NCBI RefSeq assembly: GCF_945859685.1
Contig: NC_079149.1
Span: 68,528,991-68,592,990, forward strand
Reading direction: 5' to 3'
DNA from: Eupeodes corollae
Lineage: Eukaryota > Arthropoda > Insecta > Diptera > Syrphidae
Length of the DNA stretch: 64,000 nt
Below, piece by piece: positions 26,101 through 33,822 of this stretch. Numbering within the stretch: position 1 is the stretch's first letter; every line of letters begins with the position of its first letter. A model generated the notes under the pieces. The model had not been told where the DNA came from, ran no database searches, and worked only from the letters and a program-made list of their open reading frames with translations. The position numbers and the translations under genes are program-made.

Positions 26101-27622
26101 AGTAATAGAGTAATAAACTTCTGCTTTCAGTTGAATGAAAAATAATGATCAACTGTCTTATTAGCATAAGTAGAGTTGACTTGGTAGTTAGGAAGATTTT
26201 TTTTTCAAATAAATTTGTCTTAATTAGAAGATAATTTCTTGCCAATCAAAAACTAGAAACTTGCCACAAGACCAGTTAAAATTTTACGTTTATAAGGTTG
26301 GTTGATTTTATGTAAATATTAGACAGTTTTTTTTTTTGAAAAAATCGGCTGAAAATTGCAGACAATTTCGTATCTTCCAACTAATAATTGTCAGTTTATA
26401 CGGTTGGAAGGCTTTAGAAAATAATAAAATTGGAACTAATTGAAAAATAGTCTTCTGGACAAATGACAGAGAATATGAGCATTTATTTTAGAAGTGAAAA
26501 CAACAGGTCGTGAAAAAACATTTTTTTAAAAATATAAAATATAAAAAAGTAATAAAAAGAAATTGTCCATGCGTCCATCCTTTTCAACCTTAATTTTGTA
26601 TAACTGCTTTTTTCGTTATTTTTCTAAACGTTGACTTTTCATTTCTTTCGATCATCGTAGTTTTCAAATTCTTTTAAAATCCTGTAAACGTTTTTTGTTG
26701 TTTCCTGCTTAAGAGCTTTCTACAAATTAAAAATTAGATGATATTGTTTGAAAAGAACATTTTCCAATATCCAATTGGACAGTTCTCCGATTATTTGAAA
26801 AAAGAAACGATTGCAAGAAGCCAGACAGTTTTTTCATAGAATATTTGCCTACATCGGACGTTTACTTGGTTGATAGAAAATTAGCTAAAAATGTTTTGGG
26901 AAAAATCTGCCAATATTGGAAGATCTTCCAATCGTACATACATCTTTTATTCAGACCATACAAAACGTTTGTTTTTAAAACTTGATAAACCGCATATACC
27001 AACAAAGAAACACGTTTTCAATCATAGATTAAGTTATTACTACAAATTTTTTGAAATATCATTCTGTAGGCCAAAAATAGTCAAATCATCAAAACCCAAC
27101 AGAATCGCAATTTCAATGTACAAAGTAAAGGGAGCAACGGCCAAGGCGTACACGCGATGACAACAAAGTATACGAGAAATTCTCTGCTCACAGGAAAGAG
27201 CCATTGGTCGTGTGGTTGAGAAGAAAAAAGTTCTTTAAATAAATTTGAGCCGAAAACGTTTCCTTTCTATAAATAATAATAATAAAAAAAAGAATAATTT
27301 CTTAGACTAGAATATAAAGATGTTGTTCCGTCTTTTGTTCTTCCCCCTATTCAGTCTTCTGCTCTGCTCTGCTCATATTTTATATAATATTTAATTTTTT
27401 AGTTTGCTTCTATATATGTATGAATATTTTGTAAGTTACCAAAAGCATGGAACGCGCTCTACGTTATTAACTTTCTTAAACTATAAAATCTAGTATTTAA
27501 TTTGATTATTTCAATACAAAACAAAAATACAATAATTAAAATATTAAGTTGAGTTTTATGAATGTTTTACCTCGTTTCCTTTTTTTATCCTTTCGCTTAC
27601 GCGGTTGTACGTCGCCCGACAT
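5172..27622 (-). CDS. Asph: aspartyl/asparaginyl beta-hydroxylase (13-exon gene)
   Basis: Fe(II)/2-oxoglutarate dioxygenase that hydroxylates Asp/Asn in EGF-like domains in the ER (family knowledge). Exons in transcript order: 27622-27571, 21447-21388, 21232-21041, 20976-20402, 20341-20182, 14932-14855, 14373-14278, 14085-13390, 7515-7421, 6607-6367, 6302-6197, 6112-5393, 5322-5172. All junctions are GT-AG on the minus strand and every phase matches, giving 1073 codons plus TAG. Order of domains: basic tail with RKRKDKKRKR, transmembrane anchor LFFFSLLAILLGLIGLIIL, a long Glu/Asp-rich stalk (exons 4-8), TPR-like helices (from SALTLFESLSRIYPDKPEAF), then the catalytic domain with HIWPHCGPTNCRLRAHLG and FDDSFEHEVWHNG. 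The two metal-binding His lie in PHCGP and FEHEVW, and the 2-oxoglutarate Arg in SPRLVLIVD; all are present. The protein ends LSPI, like animal homologues. The start is the only ATG upstream of the basic tail. Introns are full of transposons, but no exon is broken. Confidence 0.92.
6608..7420. other. Asph: Asph intron, no feature seen
   Basis: AT-rich intron between the exon encoding PQVMDDDDEFEEEL and the first TPR-like exon. I see no gene or clear repeat. Confidence 0.4.
7770..8142 (+). mobile_element. non-autonomous Helitron
   Basis: The 3' end has the Helitron signature: a GC-rich hairpin (CCCGT...ACGGG, with CCCGTGCGAAGCCGGGACGG at 8115-8134) followed by CTAG at 8139-8142 and then T. 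The 5' part (from about 7770) carries the AATATTATAAAGAGGAAATA... and TATGTAACGAATAAACTCAA blocks found at the start of insect Helitrons. No coding capacity is left. It sits in the large Asph intron (7516-13389). The first 14 bases (CACTAATATTATA) are present twice in tandem, so the exact start is either about 7770 or 7784. Confidence 0.75.
8325..8388 (-). repeat. SINE family 1, tail-end fragment
   Basis: AGGTGGCGCAACAGTCCGTT and the following GAACAAGTTCCTAGTGACT...CTCAACCATTCC-like text match the tail region of the SINE copies at 18673, 24188, 29858 and 60428. The tRNA-like head is missing here. Confidence 0.7.
8410..10150 (+). pseudogene. LOA-clade-like non-LTR retrotransposon remnant with RNase H
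   Basis: Broken coding pieces follow the order expected of a LOA/R1-type pol C-terminus. At about 8450-8560: TKILRPELTYGNMVWWNALE, the region after the reverse transcriptase. At about 8870-9110: decayed RNase H text ending with VDDLARRGTTLN. At about 9880-10050: SDEEEQENIFHFPLEC.CSALCH followed by FLGKHFLNNLEEL, a cysteine/histidine C-terminal motif. Each piece is in a different frame, with stops. Related LOA-like text is at 37100-38560 (+) and 40680-41070 (-). It lies in the large Asph intron. Confidence 0.65.
9688..9831. repeat. two tandem copies of a 72-bp unit
   Basis: The unit beginning AAGAAATCAATTGAAAGATG at 9688 is repeated from 9760 with a few substitutions, and the copies share GACCAGTGCCACGGCCAGAA. 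The period is 72 bases, a multiple of three. It lies inside the decayed LOA-like element, so it may be a duplication within that element. Confidence 0.85.
10618..10666. repeat. perfect 18-bp inverted repeat with 13-nt loop
   Basis: The left arm 10618-10635 (ATTTTGAAACTAGAAAGA) is the exact reverse complement of 10649-10666. No mismatch is seen. It is in the large Asph intron, 85 bp before the left end of the DNA transposon at 10753. Confidence 0.9.
10753..12808 (+). mobile_element. DNA transposon with about 45-bp terminal inverted repeats and a decayed transposase-like gene
   Basis: The left end (about 10753-10797, containing CGTTTGGATGAAGAAGGG) and the inverted right end (about 12763-12808, containing CGTTTGGATGAAAAAGGG when read on the minus strand) match over about 45 bases, both continuing into TAA(G/A)TGACATTT. 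Between them lie plus-strand coding pieces 11001-11384, 11393-11662, 11644-12213 and about 12350-12440, which belong to one protein broken by frameshifts. The protein has the HINEFPAEESHYSRNKNPNK block, a metal-site-like SCPGQNKNFFLL block and a C-terminal KIKEQMMFIPRDHHWFYEK-like block. This layout is common in unnamed arthropod proteins; I cannot assign the transposase superfamily. No target duplication is certain. Confidence 0.7.
12813..13389. other. Asph: Asph intron, no feature seen
   Basis: AT-rich intron sequence between the DNA transposon and the acidic exon at 13390-14085. No coding or repeat signal recognised. Confidence 0.4.
14154..14248. repeat. short inverted-repeat element (14-bp arms)
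   Basis: TATTTACGAAGTAA at 14154-14167 is exactly inverted at 14235-14248. Inside, AGATATTATGAT occurs twice. The total of 95 bp in an Asph intron is compatible with a tiny MITE or a chance structure. Confidence 0.6.
14374..14854. other. Asph: Asph intron, AT-rich
   Basis: Intron between the optional hydrophobic exon and the following one. It is AT-rich with CAACAATAATATTAT-like runs; no gene seen. The intron piece 14933-15436, before the Helitron, is likewise featureless. Confidence 0.4.
14855..14932 (-). CDS. Asph: Asph candidate optional exon with a second hydrophobic segment (78 nt)
   Basis: This exon has AG before 14932 and GTGAGT after 14855, and phase 1 at both ends, so it can be skipped without a frameshift. 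It encodes 26 residues, mostly hydrophobic: AVKIGVGVALALVARLVLI then RKNPNT. Included, the mature protein would have a second membrane-like segment inside the acidic stalk; skipped, the preceding exon joins the next one in frame and the protein is 1047 residues. Which form is used cannot be decided from sequence. Confidence 0.6.
15437..17861 (+). mobile_element. Helitron with degenerate PIF1-type helicase
   Basis: The 5' end is TCTATATATATAAAACTG at 15437, preceded by A. The 3' end has a hairpin with CCCGGGTGAAGCCGGGT (about 17834-17850) and CTAG at 17858-17861 followed by T, as expected for insertion between A and T. The plus strand encodes the helicase half of a Rep-helicase protein in broken frames: Walker A in DEPGGTGKTF (about 16555), VHSTIVNKGG...LKDFR, FAGDFQQTLPVVPRGT (about 16906), and the C-terminal motif FAMSINKAQGQTLKVAGLD (about 17580). 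One stop at 17007-17009 separates two pieces in the same frame; others are frameshifted. The N-terminal Rep (HUH) domain is not visible, so it is an internally deleted, inactive copy. It sits in an Asph intron. Confidence 0.85.
17862..18480. other. Asph: Asph intron, AT-rich
   Basis: No gene or repeat recognised between the Helitron and the MITE fragment at about 18480. Confidence 0.4.
18480..18672. repeat. palindromic-MITE family fragment
   Basis: This piece shares ACTAGCTGATATTT...AAGTCAACTTTGTAA and GACAGCTGGCAAATCAGATACTAGAAA with the MITE copies at 19060-19345, 26040-26290 and 52680-58090. It is interrupted by the SINE at 18673. Confidence 0.6.
18673..18967 (-). mobile_element. tRNA-derived SINE (family 1), near full length
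   Basis: On the minus strand the element begins with a tRNA-like head: GTAGTACCCGTAGCGAAATGG (A-box region), then GTTAGTACGTTGGACTGTCA and GGTTCTTGGATTCAATCC (B-box region). It resembles tRNA-Asp most closely (GGTTAGT...CCTGTCAC pattern). A family-specific body follows, and it ends with GGACTGTTGCTCCACCT and an AT-rich tail. A target duplication CCTTATATAAGTTA(A/C)AAAT flanks it on both sides (about 18652 and 18970). Confidence 0.85.
19060..19345. repeat. palindromic-MITE family fragment
   Basis: Contains AGCTTTCACTTGAAAGAAAA, TTGACTTGATAGTTGGGGAG, and CAAGTCCCTTATGTCGCCTC, all shared with the MITE cluster at 52680-58090. Confidence 0.7.
19350..20181. other. Asph: Asph intron, no feature seen
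   Basis: AT-rich intron adjoining the exon at 20182-20341. No coding or repeat signal recognised. Confidence 0.4.
22190..23330 (+). pseudogene. degenerate non-LTR retrotransposon (reverse transcriptase to C-terminus)
   Basis: Frame-broken plus-strand text in the order of a reverse transcriptase. About 22190-22300: WNL.MF... and DPLNCTNY-like. About 22380-22490: FSPGRRSIKCSN and HYLFIDFKAAYDRI. About 22550-22640: SIKVGNNLTEPLDVKKGF. About 22700-22730: LLAYADDVDIIGR, the catalytic YADD. About 22900-23000: RNFELVKDFYYLGSAVNTEN and SAEIKRRITLANRC. About 23070-23250: MTKADKSTIGRFERKVLRVICSPVCIEGE and NYDLYVLYSDVDLAKRIKV. It is in the first Asph intron and inactive. Clade not assigned; the remnant at 41090-42050 is a related type. 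Confidence 0.8.
23331..24187. other. unassigned repeat-like DNA in Asph intron 1
   Basis: The stretch has higher GC than the surrounding intron. The part 24110-24175 (GGGGACCGAGCTAGAAGTAG and GTTTGTTTGGTGAGGCC) is matched in inverse orientation at about 30425-30475, so at least this part is a dispersed repeat of unknown type. The rest is unrecognised. Confidence 0.5.
24188..24484 (-). mobile_element. tRNA-derived SINE (family 1), full length
   Basis: The minus strand reads GTAGTACCCGTGGGATGATGG then TTAGTGCGTTGGACTGTCAT, the tRNA-like head, and ends in GGACTGTTGCGCCACC. A perfect 12-bp target duplication TAGCACCACTTT is at 24176-24187 and 24485-24496, which fixes both ends. The B-box part is partly deleted (about 24420-24440). 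Confidence 0.9.
24500..26040. other. Asph: Asph intron 1, no feature seen
   Basis: AT-rich intron. ORFs present are short and show no recognisable protein. Confidence 0.4.
26040..26290. repeat. palindromic-MITE family fragment
   Basis: ACTTCTGCTTTCAGTTGAATGAAA, GAGTTGACTTGGTAGTTAGG and CAATCAAAAACTAGAAACTTGCC-like blocks match the MITE family at 52680-58090. Confidence 0.65.
26300..27560. other. Asph: Asph intron 1, no feature seen
   Basis: AT-rich DNA with several GGAAGATCTTCCAATCGTA-like short repeats. No gene recognised. Confidence 0.35.
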
Positions 27623-28465
27623 TTTCACTAGATTAACAATTTATGAAGAAAGAAATTGATTTTTTTTGTTTGGTTTCAAATTTTTCTCATTTCAATTGGA
27701 AAAATTAAAAATAAACTTATTTCCGGGCCGGGGTGCAGAAAACCCGCCAGCCAAAACCGAACGACACTTTCTTTCTGAAATTCCGATGTTTTGAATGGTG
27801 CACTTTTGACAATTGTTGTTGCTGTAAGTATTTTTTGACGTTTTTAACGTCAATCCGTTTGAGTAAAAATATTCGAATAGAGCCGGCGAAGTACTAGACT
27901 TTGCTACTACAGTTACACAGTCAGATTTGTCAATAGATTTTTACAGAAATCGCATTGCATTAACATTAATATCTGGTTTTTAACTGAAAACGAGATTTGT
28001 TGCATTTTTGAAATAACTATAAATTTAGCTCAATTTTCCTTTGCAGATTTTTCATTTAAGAGATATGTGCCAATTAATAATAATTATCTCAATTTTACAT
28101 CGCTTTAATATTATTTCTTCTTTAAATTTAATTTTCAAAGTTCACTTTTTGTCATAAAACACAATTTAATATGGTTAATTTTGACGTTTCTTCATTATTT
28201 TTATTTTCAGTATTGCCATACTTGATTTTTGGGATTTTATTTACTGTTTTTAGATCTTATTTTCAAATTATTCATACATTTCATTCAATCATACATTGAA
28301 ATTTTATTGAATTCAACATAGGCACTTTTTAAATAGAACAAAAAAATCAAATCCAAAAGGAAATTGCAAATAAATACCCTTCCGGTAGAACGCTGTAATA
28401 TCCATTAAAAAAATAATTAGTTTAGGTGTGTACAGTGACTCAAAAAACAAAATGAGAGAGGGTCG
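27623..28465. other. Asph 5' flank
   Basis: Contains the presumed Asph 5' UTR and promoter region upstream of the ATG at 27622. I see no convincing core-promoter motif. Confidence 0.35.
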
Positions 28466-28469
28466 AAAT

Positions 28470-29045
28470 GCTGTATTTTAAAATACTGTATGGTCAAAAT
28501 TCTGTATTATACTGTGCGATACTGTATGGTCATAACACTGTATGGTTAATATTCTTTTTTTCAAAATACTGTGTCTCAAATGCTGTATTGTCAAAGTACT
28601 GTATCTCTTAATACTGTATAATACTGGAAGTTTTGACAGATAAATTAGTTTCGTGATATTGTTTAAGCAATTGTTGATTATGATATGAACAATTCATGTA
28701 CAAATGTGAGAGAGATACAAAAACTAAGAAGAAGAAAATGAGAAAGAAAAATAAAAGAAGATACCATTTACAATACATATATTCTTTTTGTTTTTATTAT
28801 TTCAGAGGCTTATGAATTATCATAGGTACATATGTACATATGTAATTGTTCAAGGGATTATATTACATTATCAAAACGATATTTTTATTTATTAGCCTTA
28901 TTTACAGTATTTTGAATTACAGAATTTTGAATTATAGAATTTTGAAATCCAGAATTTTGAGATACAGCATTTTGATCATGCAGTATTTTGTACATACAGA
29001 ATTTTGAAATACAATATTTAAGTCCATACAGTATTTTGAAACCAA
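28470..29045. mobile_element. fold-back element built of short repeats
   Basis: The left part (about 28470-28640) holds at least eight imperfect copies of a 15-18 bp unit with core ATACTGTATGGTCAAAA. The right part (about 28900-29045) holds about nine copies of the inverse, core ATTTTGAAATACAGAATTTTG. The arms can pair with a roughly 260-bp loop containing plain AT-rich DNA. This is the structure of FB-type fold-back elements. No coding capacity. Confidence 0.7.
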
Positions 29046-29049
29046 CCTA

Positions 29050-29830
29050 ATCAAATACAAACAAATAAGGTAAAATCCTAAAAAAAAAAATTTTTATTTC
29101 GCCTTAATAGTTTAACCTTTTCTATTGAACTACCTAACTGTAAAAAAAATCAGAAGAGGATTCGTTCTGAAGTAATGAGAAGTCACCCCATTAATTGATC
29201 GATTTATTTATTCATGCAGACCTATAAAATAATCTGTAATTGCTAGGTTAGTACTACTACTGTGTGTTGAGAGATGTAAACCTGCAACGGCTTCGGGCTC
29301 GCTCAAGAATTAAGTATTTTTTGAAATATTAGAGGCACAAGTAATTTGTTTCCTTATATCTCGTTTGACTGGGGGCATTGGAATTATAAAATGCTCCACA
29401 TAATGGCTGAATCACAAACACGCTTCAGTTTCTGCTTTGCGTGTAATGTAACGTAATGTGAATCCAAACAGAAGCTCTAGTTCAAATTTGATAAACATTC
29501 GCTTCGTCTGACAGCTCAACAGCTGTAAAAAAAGTCAACAAACAATCAACATTTGCTTTTGAGCGGATTCCCATTGGTTATTAGAAAGAGTAAAAAGGTA
29601 AGTTATTGAAATATATGTACATAGAATAACTACAATTTTTTCATGAGAACGTTTTATTTTTGTAGAACAGAAAATGAGTTTCGAAGAACTCCTCATAGAT
29701 TGAAGAACTCCGTAGATTGAGCTCCCGGACCCACCGACGTCCAACCCACGATAGACTATCTAGCTACTTCCGCGATAATTTTTTTTGATCTTTTTACTGC
29801 ACGAAAAATCAAAACAAACTTTTGAGAAAA
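29050..29830. other. intergenic DNA, no feature seen
   Basis: AT-rich, no recognisable gene or repeat. Confidence 0.35.
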
Positions 29831-29847
29831 ATAATAGCTGCTAATGA

Positions 29848-30245
29848 TAAATAAATTAGGTGGCGCAACAGTCCATGAAGAACCATGACTTACAACTCTC
29901 AACCATTTCTGTGTGCAAGTAATGTTGTCAGAGATGGAAGGGACCAACAGTTTATATGCCGAATCCAAACGGCTGATTTGAGAAAGCACTTTTCATGACA
30001 AGAATTATTCTTGGAGAATTTGTCAAATCCTCGCAAGAGGCAGGTGAATAAAAAATTAAAAATTTAGGTGGCACAGGTAGGTATCGAACCCCAGACCTCT
30101 CGCATGACAGTCCAACCCACTTTTTTTTTCTTTTTTTTTTAAATTCATTTTTATTAATTCAATCTTAAAGCTAGAAAAAAATTAATAAAACTAGCCTAAA
30201 TAACCATAACTTCAGTCAAACCCACTCCATCACGCTACGAGTACT
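29848..30245 (-). mobile_element. tRNA-derived SINE (family 1) carrying a truncated non-LTR insertion
   Basis: The SINE runs on the minus strand from its head at 30245 (ACTCGTAGCGTGATGG) to its tail at about 29858. A perfect 14-bp duplication ATAGCTGCTAATGA at 29834-29847 and 30246-30259 bounds the whole unit. Inside the tRNA-like head, 30122-30212 is foreign: about 91 bp matching the extreme 3' end of the non-LTR element at 60639-63847, with its A-rich end at 30121. The inner insertion has its own duplication, CAGTC(C/A)AACCCACT, at 30108-30121 and 30213-30226. Confidence 0.88.
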
Positions 30246-30405
30246 ATAGCTGCTAATGAAAGAATTGGCATTTTAGAATGCACATTACAAATGTCATTCG
30301 AAGCAGACCCATCGTAATGCAGATGAGGTCGAAGCTGAAGCCTGTTTGTGTTTCAGCAATAAATGATTTTGTGATGTTTAAAATTTGACATCTACTTACT
30401 TACTT

Positions 30406-30480
30406 AAGGTGGCGCTACAGTCCTGTGTGAACTAGGGCCTCACCCAACAAACTTCTCCATCTAGCTCAGTCCCTAGTCCC
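30406..30480 (-). repeat. SINE-related repeat fragment
   Basis: AGGTGGCGCTACAGTCCTGT and GAACTAGGGCCT match the SINE tail, then it diverges into CACCCAACAAACTTCTCCAT, which is the inverse of DNA at 24120-24160. It is a second repeat type sharing the SINE tail. Confidence 0.6.
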
Positions 30481-30721
30481 TTGACATCCCTCCCTCTAAT
30501 TAAAACAATTTTGCATATACTAAAGATGGACTACCAGTAACCAACTTCCCGTTGATACCACCCATTCTTTAAAGCTTTTAGCTCTTCTTTAGGTTAAGCG
30601 GAAATAAAATTAACCTTTTTATATTTTATTTATAGATTGTTTTCGTTTGTCAACTTTTTTATTTATTAAGGAGCAATATATTATTTCAGATCCCGAACCA
30701 AAGGCAATCTGTTAAATTAGC

Positions 30722-30900
30722 TCATCGTCGTCTCGGCTGTAAGAATGAAAACAATGCCAATAAACCCAAAGCTGATATCGGACTATTGGACGGTGTGTAG
30801 CAAAGACAAAGATTAACTTACTGAAATGCTTTTCAAAAATCTCTGCACAATTGTGACAACTTTGATTATAACTACGATCAGGCTGCGGTTTCTTTCCCAT
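30722..30900 (-). CDS. small two-exon candidate gene, unknown function
   Basis: Exons 30900-30822 and 30771-30722 are joined across a 50-bp intron with a strong donor (GTAAGT) and an AG acceptor; the result is 42 codons. The product starts MGKKPQPDRSYNQSCHNCAE (a CxxC pair) and ends with a hydrophobic stretch LGLLALFSFL before QPRRR. I recognise no family. Support is the clean splice pair only; it could be a fortuitous ORF or the 5' end of a longer gene. Confidence 0.3.
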
Positions 30901-30988
30901 TTCTTGTGACCGTTTTGTCTCTAACCGAAGTTATTGGGAAACCACAACTTCAATAACCAACTTTAGTGGCAGAGCAACCTTGGTTTAG

Positions 30989-31360
30989 ATTCTTGAACTC
31001 GAAGTGAAGGGAGCAACCAAAAAGAGTTTCGTGCTTGGAGGCGTTCAATATTCTATGCATGTAAACAAGTAAGTTAAATTATCGATCCGAAGGGCGGAAT
31101 ATAATCGAATTCTTTACAGAGCTTTTACTTTGGATAGTATCTGTTCATTGGTCATGAAATTCACCTCTAGTTTCACAACATGGTACAATAATTTACAACG
31201 CGATTTGGCCGATGAGGAAATCGGGCAACAGATTTGGGATATATTTAAACCAGGCACAGAATTATGGCTTAGTTTTTGTACAATATTACTTCACATTTTT
31301 CCAACACAAAGCTTTCCTTTAGGCGCCATTCATTTCATATCATTTGGTTTTAATCATTAA
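30989..31360 (+). CDS. two-exon candidate gene fragment, unknown function
   Basis: Exon 30989-31068 follows TTGGTTTAG and joins exon 31120-31360 across a 51-bp intron with donor GTAAGT and acceptor TTTACAG. The open frame runs across the junction: ELEVKGATKKSFVLGGVQYS, MHVNKAFTLDSICSLVMKF, TSSFTTWYNNLQRDLADEEI, GQQIWDIFKPGTELWLSF, and stops TAA at 31358-31360. Residue composition looks like real coding sequence. I do not recognise the family; a start could be the ATG in SMHVNK (about 31055), or an upstream exon is missing. It lies divergently from the small candidate at 30722-30900. Confidence 0.4.
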
Positions 31361-32020
31361 AAACAAACATTGGAATTTTTTGACAGCTCGTTTATAGCTA
31401 TCATTAAAAATGTTTGTCATTAAAAAAAAATCCTGATTGAAATCTACCGTAAAACTTTTACTGACAAAAATTTGTTATTGGGGATTTGTGTGAAATTGTA
31501 ATACAAATCAGTGGAACGATTAGTTTCACTTTGAACATCACCTGTTTAGGAAAATGGATTTCCATCCGGAAAATAGAAAAATTAAATTTAAGAGAAAAAT
31601 AAAGACGCAATTACACCTTTTTCTCAACAAAAATTATTTGTAAGATCCAAGAACCCGATCCAAAATCGATCGTCTGTGGGGAAACTGAGGTGGCTTGTCG
31701 GCTGGTCAAAAATCCAAGCTCATGAGCCAATAAGTATTTCAATGTATCTCATTCAAAACTTCAAGGAAACAAATCTCTTACGTCCCTTTCCCTCTTTTTA
31801 TTTTTCATGAGTCAGTTGCGATGTTTATTATTTGGGGCTACCCTTCTCGGCCAAATTGTTTTGCTCACACGTTTTGTAAGTTTATGAAATTTTTTTGATA
31901 AATGACTGGAAATGTTTAATTTCATTTTAGTTATTATCCAGATATATGTGTATTTGTTTGTTATATCATTGAAAAGTACAAAAATCATCGATCTGCCAAA
32001 ATGGCTGTGGCTCTGTCGTG
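31361..32020. other. intergenic DNA, no feature seen
   Basis: AT-rich, no recognised gene or repeat. Confidence 0.35.
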
Positions 32021-32024
32021 CATG

Positions 32025-32245
32025 CCGTGTGACTACTGTTGTCAGAAATAGAGGAGATCTACAGTTTTAAGCTCGTAAATCTGAATGGCTAATTTGAGAA
32101 AGCACATTTCATTTACTCTTGGAAGATTCGTCAGTTCCTGAAAGAGCCAGTAACCGTGACAAAACTCAAGATTGCACAGGCAGTGTTTGAACCCAAGACC
32201 TCTGGCATGACAGTCCAACGTCTTAACCATGATTCACCATAGACA
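32025..32245 (-). repeat. SINE family 1, fragment with head
   Basis: Shares GGCTAATTTGAGAAAGCAC, CAGGCAGTGTTTGAACCCAA and GCATGACAGTCCAACGTCTT with other copies, so body and tRNA-like head are present and diverged. Confidence 0.75.
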
Positions 32246-32249
32246 CTTC

Positions 32250-33300
32250 CCTCCTTAAGATTAGTGTTACGTATTTACAAAACAATTATGGCGATGGAAA
32301 ATAATTGAAAAAATTATAAACATCTTTTCAAATGTATTTTTTTTGATCATTATGCAAAAATAAATAATATTGTTGAACACAAAAAAACTTGTAGCAATTA
32401 ATTTAACGAAAAATGTACAATGTTTGAGACAGTCAAATTTCCTATTATTTTGATTTCCAAATGAGAATAATTCATTTACAAAAAATTATTGCATAAACAT
32501 AATTAAGGGCCTACATCTTGTGTTAAGCAAGTTAGCTCAGAAGTTTTGTTATATTTCTAATTATTTTTTACAATCGTGAACTATTGTCGTTGCTAAACGT
32601 TAGTATTCATACGATGTTCAACAACGTGACATCATCATACATAAACTCATTGTTGCAGTGTTATCGAATAGCATTTGATATTTTTGCATTTTAAGTTCTT
32701 AAAGTTTTATAGAATTAAGATTTTTAAGCTAAAGAATACAATAATTATTTTTCCACACAATTTAAGAGGTGAAACTACTTTTAAGGTGGCTTTTGTAGAG
32801 AAAAAAAGTATGTCATCAATGTTTTTCGGTAAACACTCCTATTTCAACTGTTAAATATTTTGCGCATTTCTTCAGACTTCAAATTTTTAACTAAAACTTA
32901 ATAAGCAAACTCAAACATTTTAAATTGAAATTGTCCTGAAGTGAAAACAAGATAAACTACAGATGGAAACATAGTATTTGAAATGCAGCTGGACCCTTAA
33001 GCAATTATACACCAAGCACGCACCCTTACAATTTATTATCAAATCGAACAAACCTACTGAGCATTTTCGAACTACCAAATAATAATAACAACAACAAAAA
33101 CAACAGAAGCCCTTTCATTTTGTTTCGATGTCGATTATTGAATTGTCGAAGACGAAACGAAAACGAAAACCAACCCGAAAAGTCGAATGTCGAGTCGAAC
33201 CTCGAACGCAGGCAAGTCAGAGCAGAAGTCAAGTCATACCATTCCACCCTGAGAAAAAGAAACAATCCTCGTTAATTTTAATTTACACTCACCAAAAAAT
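32250..33300. other. intergenic DNA upstream of Topors
   Basis: AT-rich. The part after about 33330 has the less AT-rich, CAG/GAAAC-rich character of a transcribed 5' UTR (AACAGAAACAGAAACTGAAA, AGCAGCAGCAGC); no core-promoter motif is convincing. Confidence 0.35.
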
Positions 33301-33822
33301 TAACCTTTTTTCTTATATTAAATTGTGAAAGTTAAGTTATTGTAAATTTAAGTTCGTTATCATGTTTTATTGTGAAACAAAAGACCAAAAGATTTCATTT
33401 GTTAAGTGAAAATCCCAAATTTTATTATCGACATTCGAAGTTAGAAAATACTTTGCAAGAAAATAGAAAAAAGTGACATCGCTGTCATTTTTCTAACATC
33501 AAACCATCAACCACAACCAGCCAGAAGCAGAAACAGAAACAGAAACTGAAATCCGTAATCATGAGCAGCAGCAGCAGCTGTGTAGACATTTTGTGGAGTT
33601 TTTCTCGCGAGTGAATTACGAATTACGATTTTCCGGATTTTCTTTTCTTTGTAAGGTGAAAATTTCTTCCCCAAAAACTGAGTGGTATTCGGTGATTGAT
33701 TTTCCATTTTCATCTTCAGAGGAAACAGTTTTGTTAAAAAAAATACAGAAACATTATTGTGGACATTTTGAATTTCTTTCTGGTTTCGCTGTTGCTGCTT
33801 GTGTACGGACAGAACAATAATT

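Noticed and set aside
28470..29045. CRISPR-like array of short repeats
   Set aside because: Repeat units are degenerate, change orientation, and lack constant-length spacers; the genome is eukaryotic.
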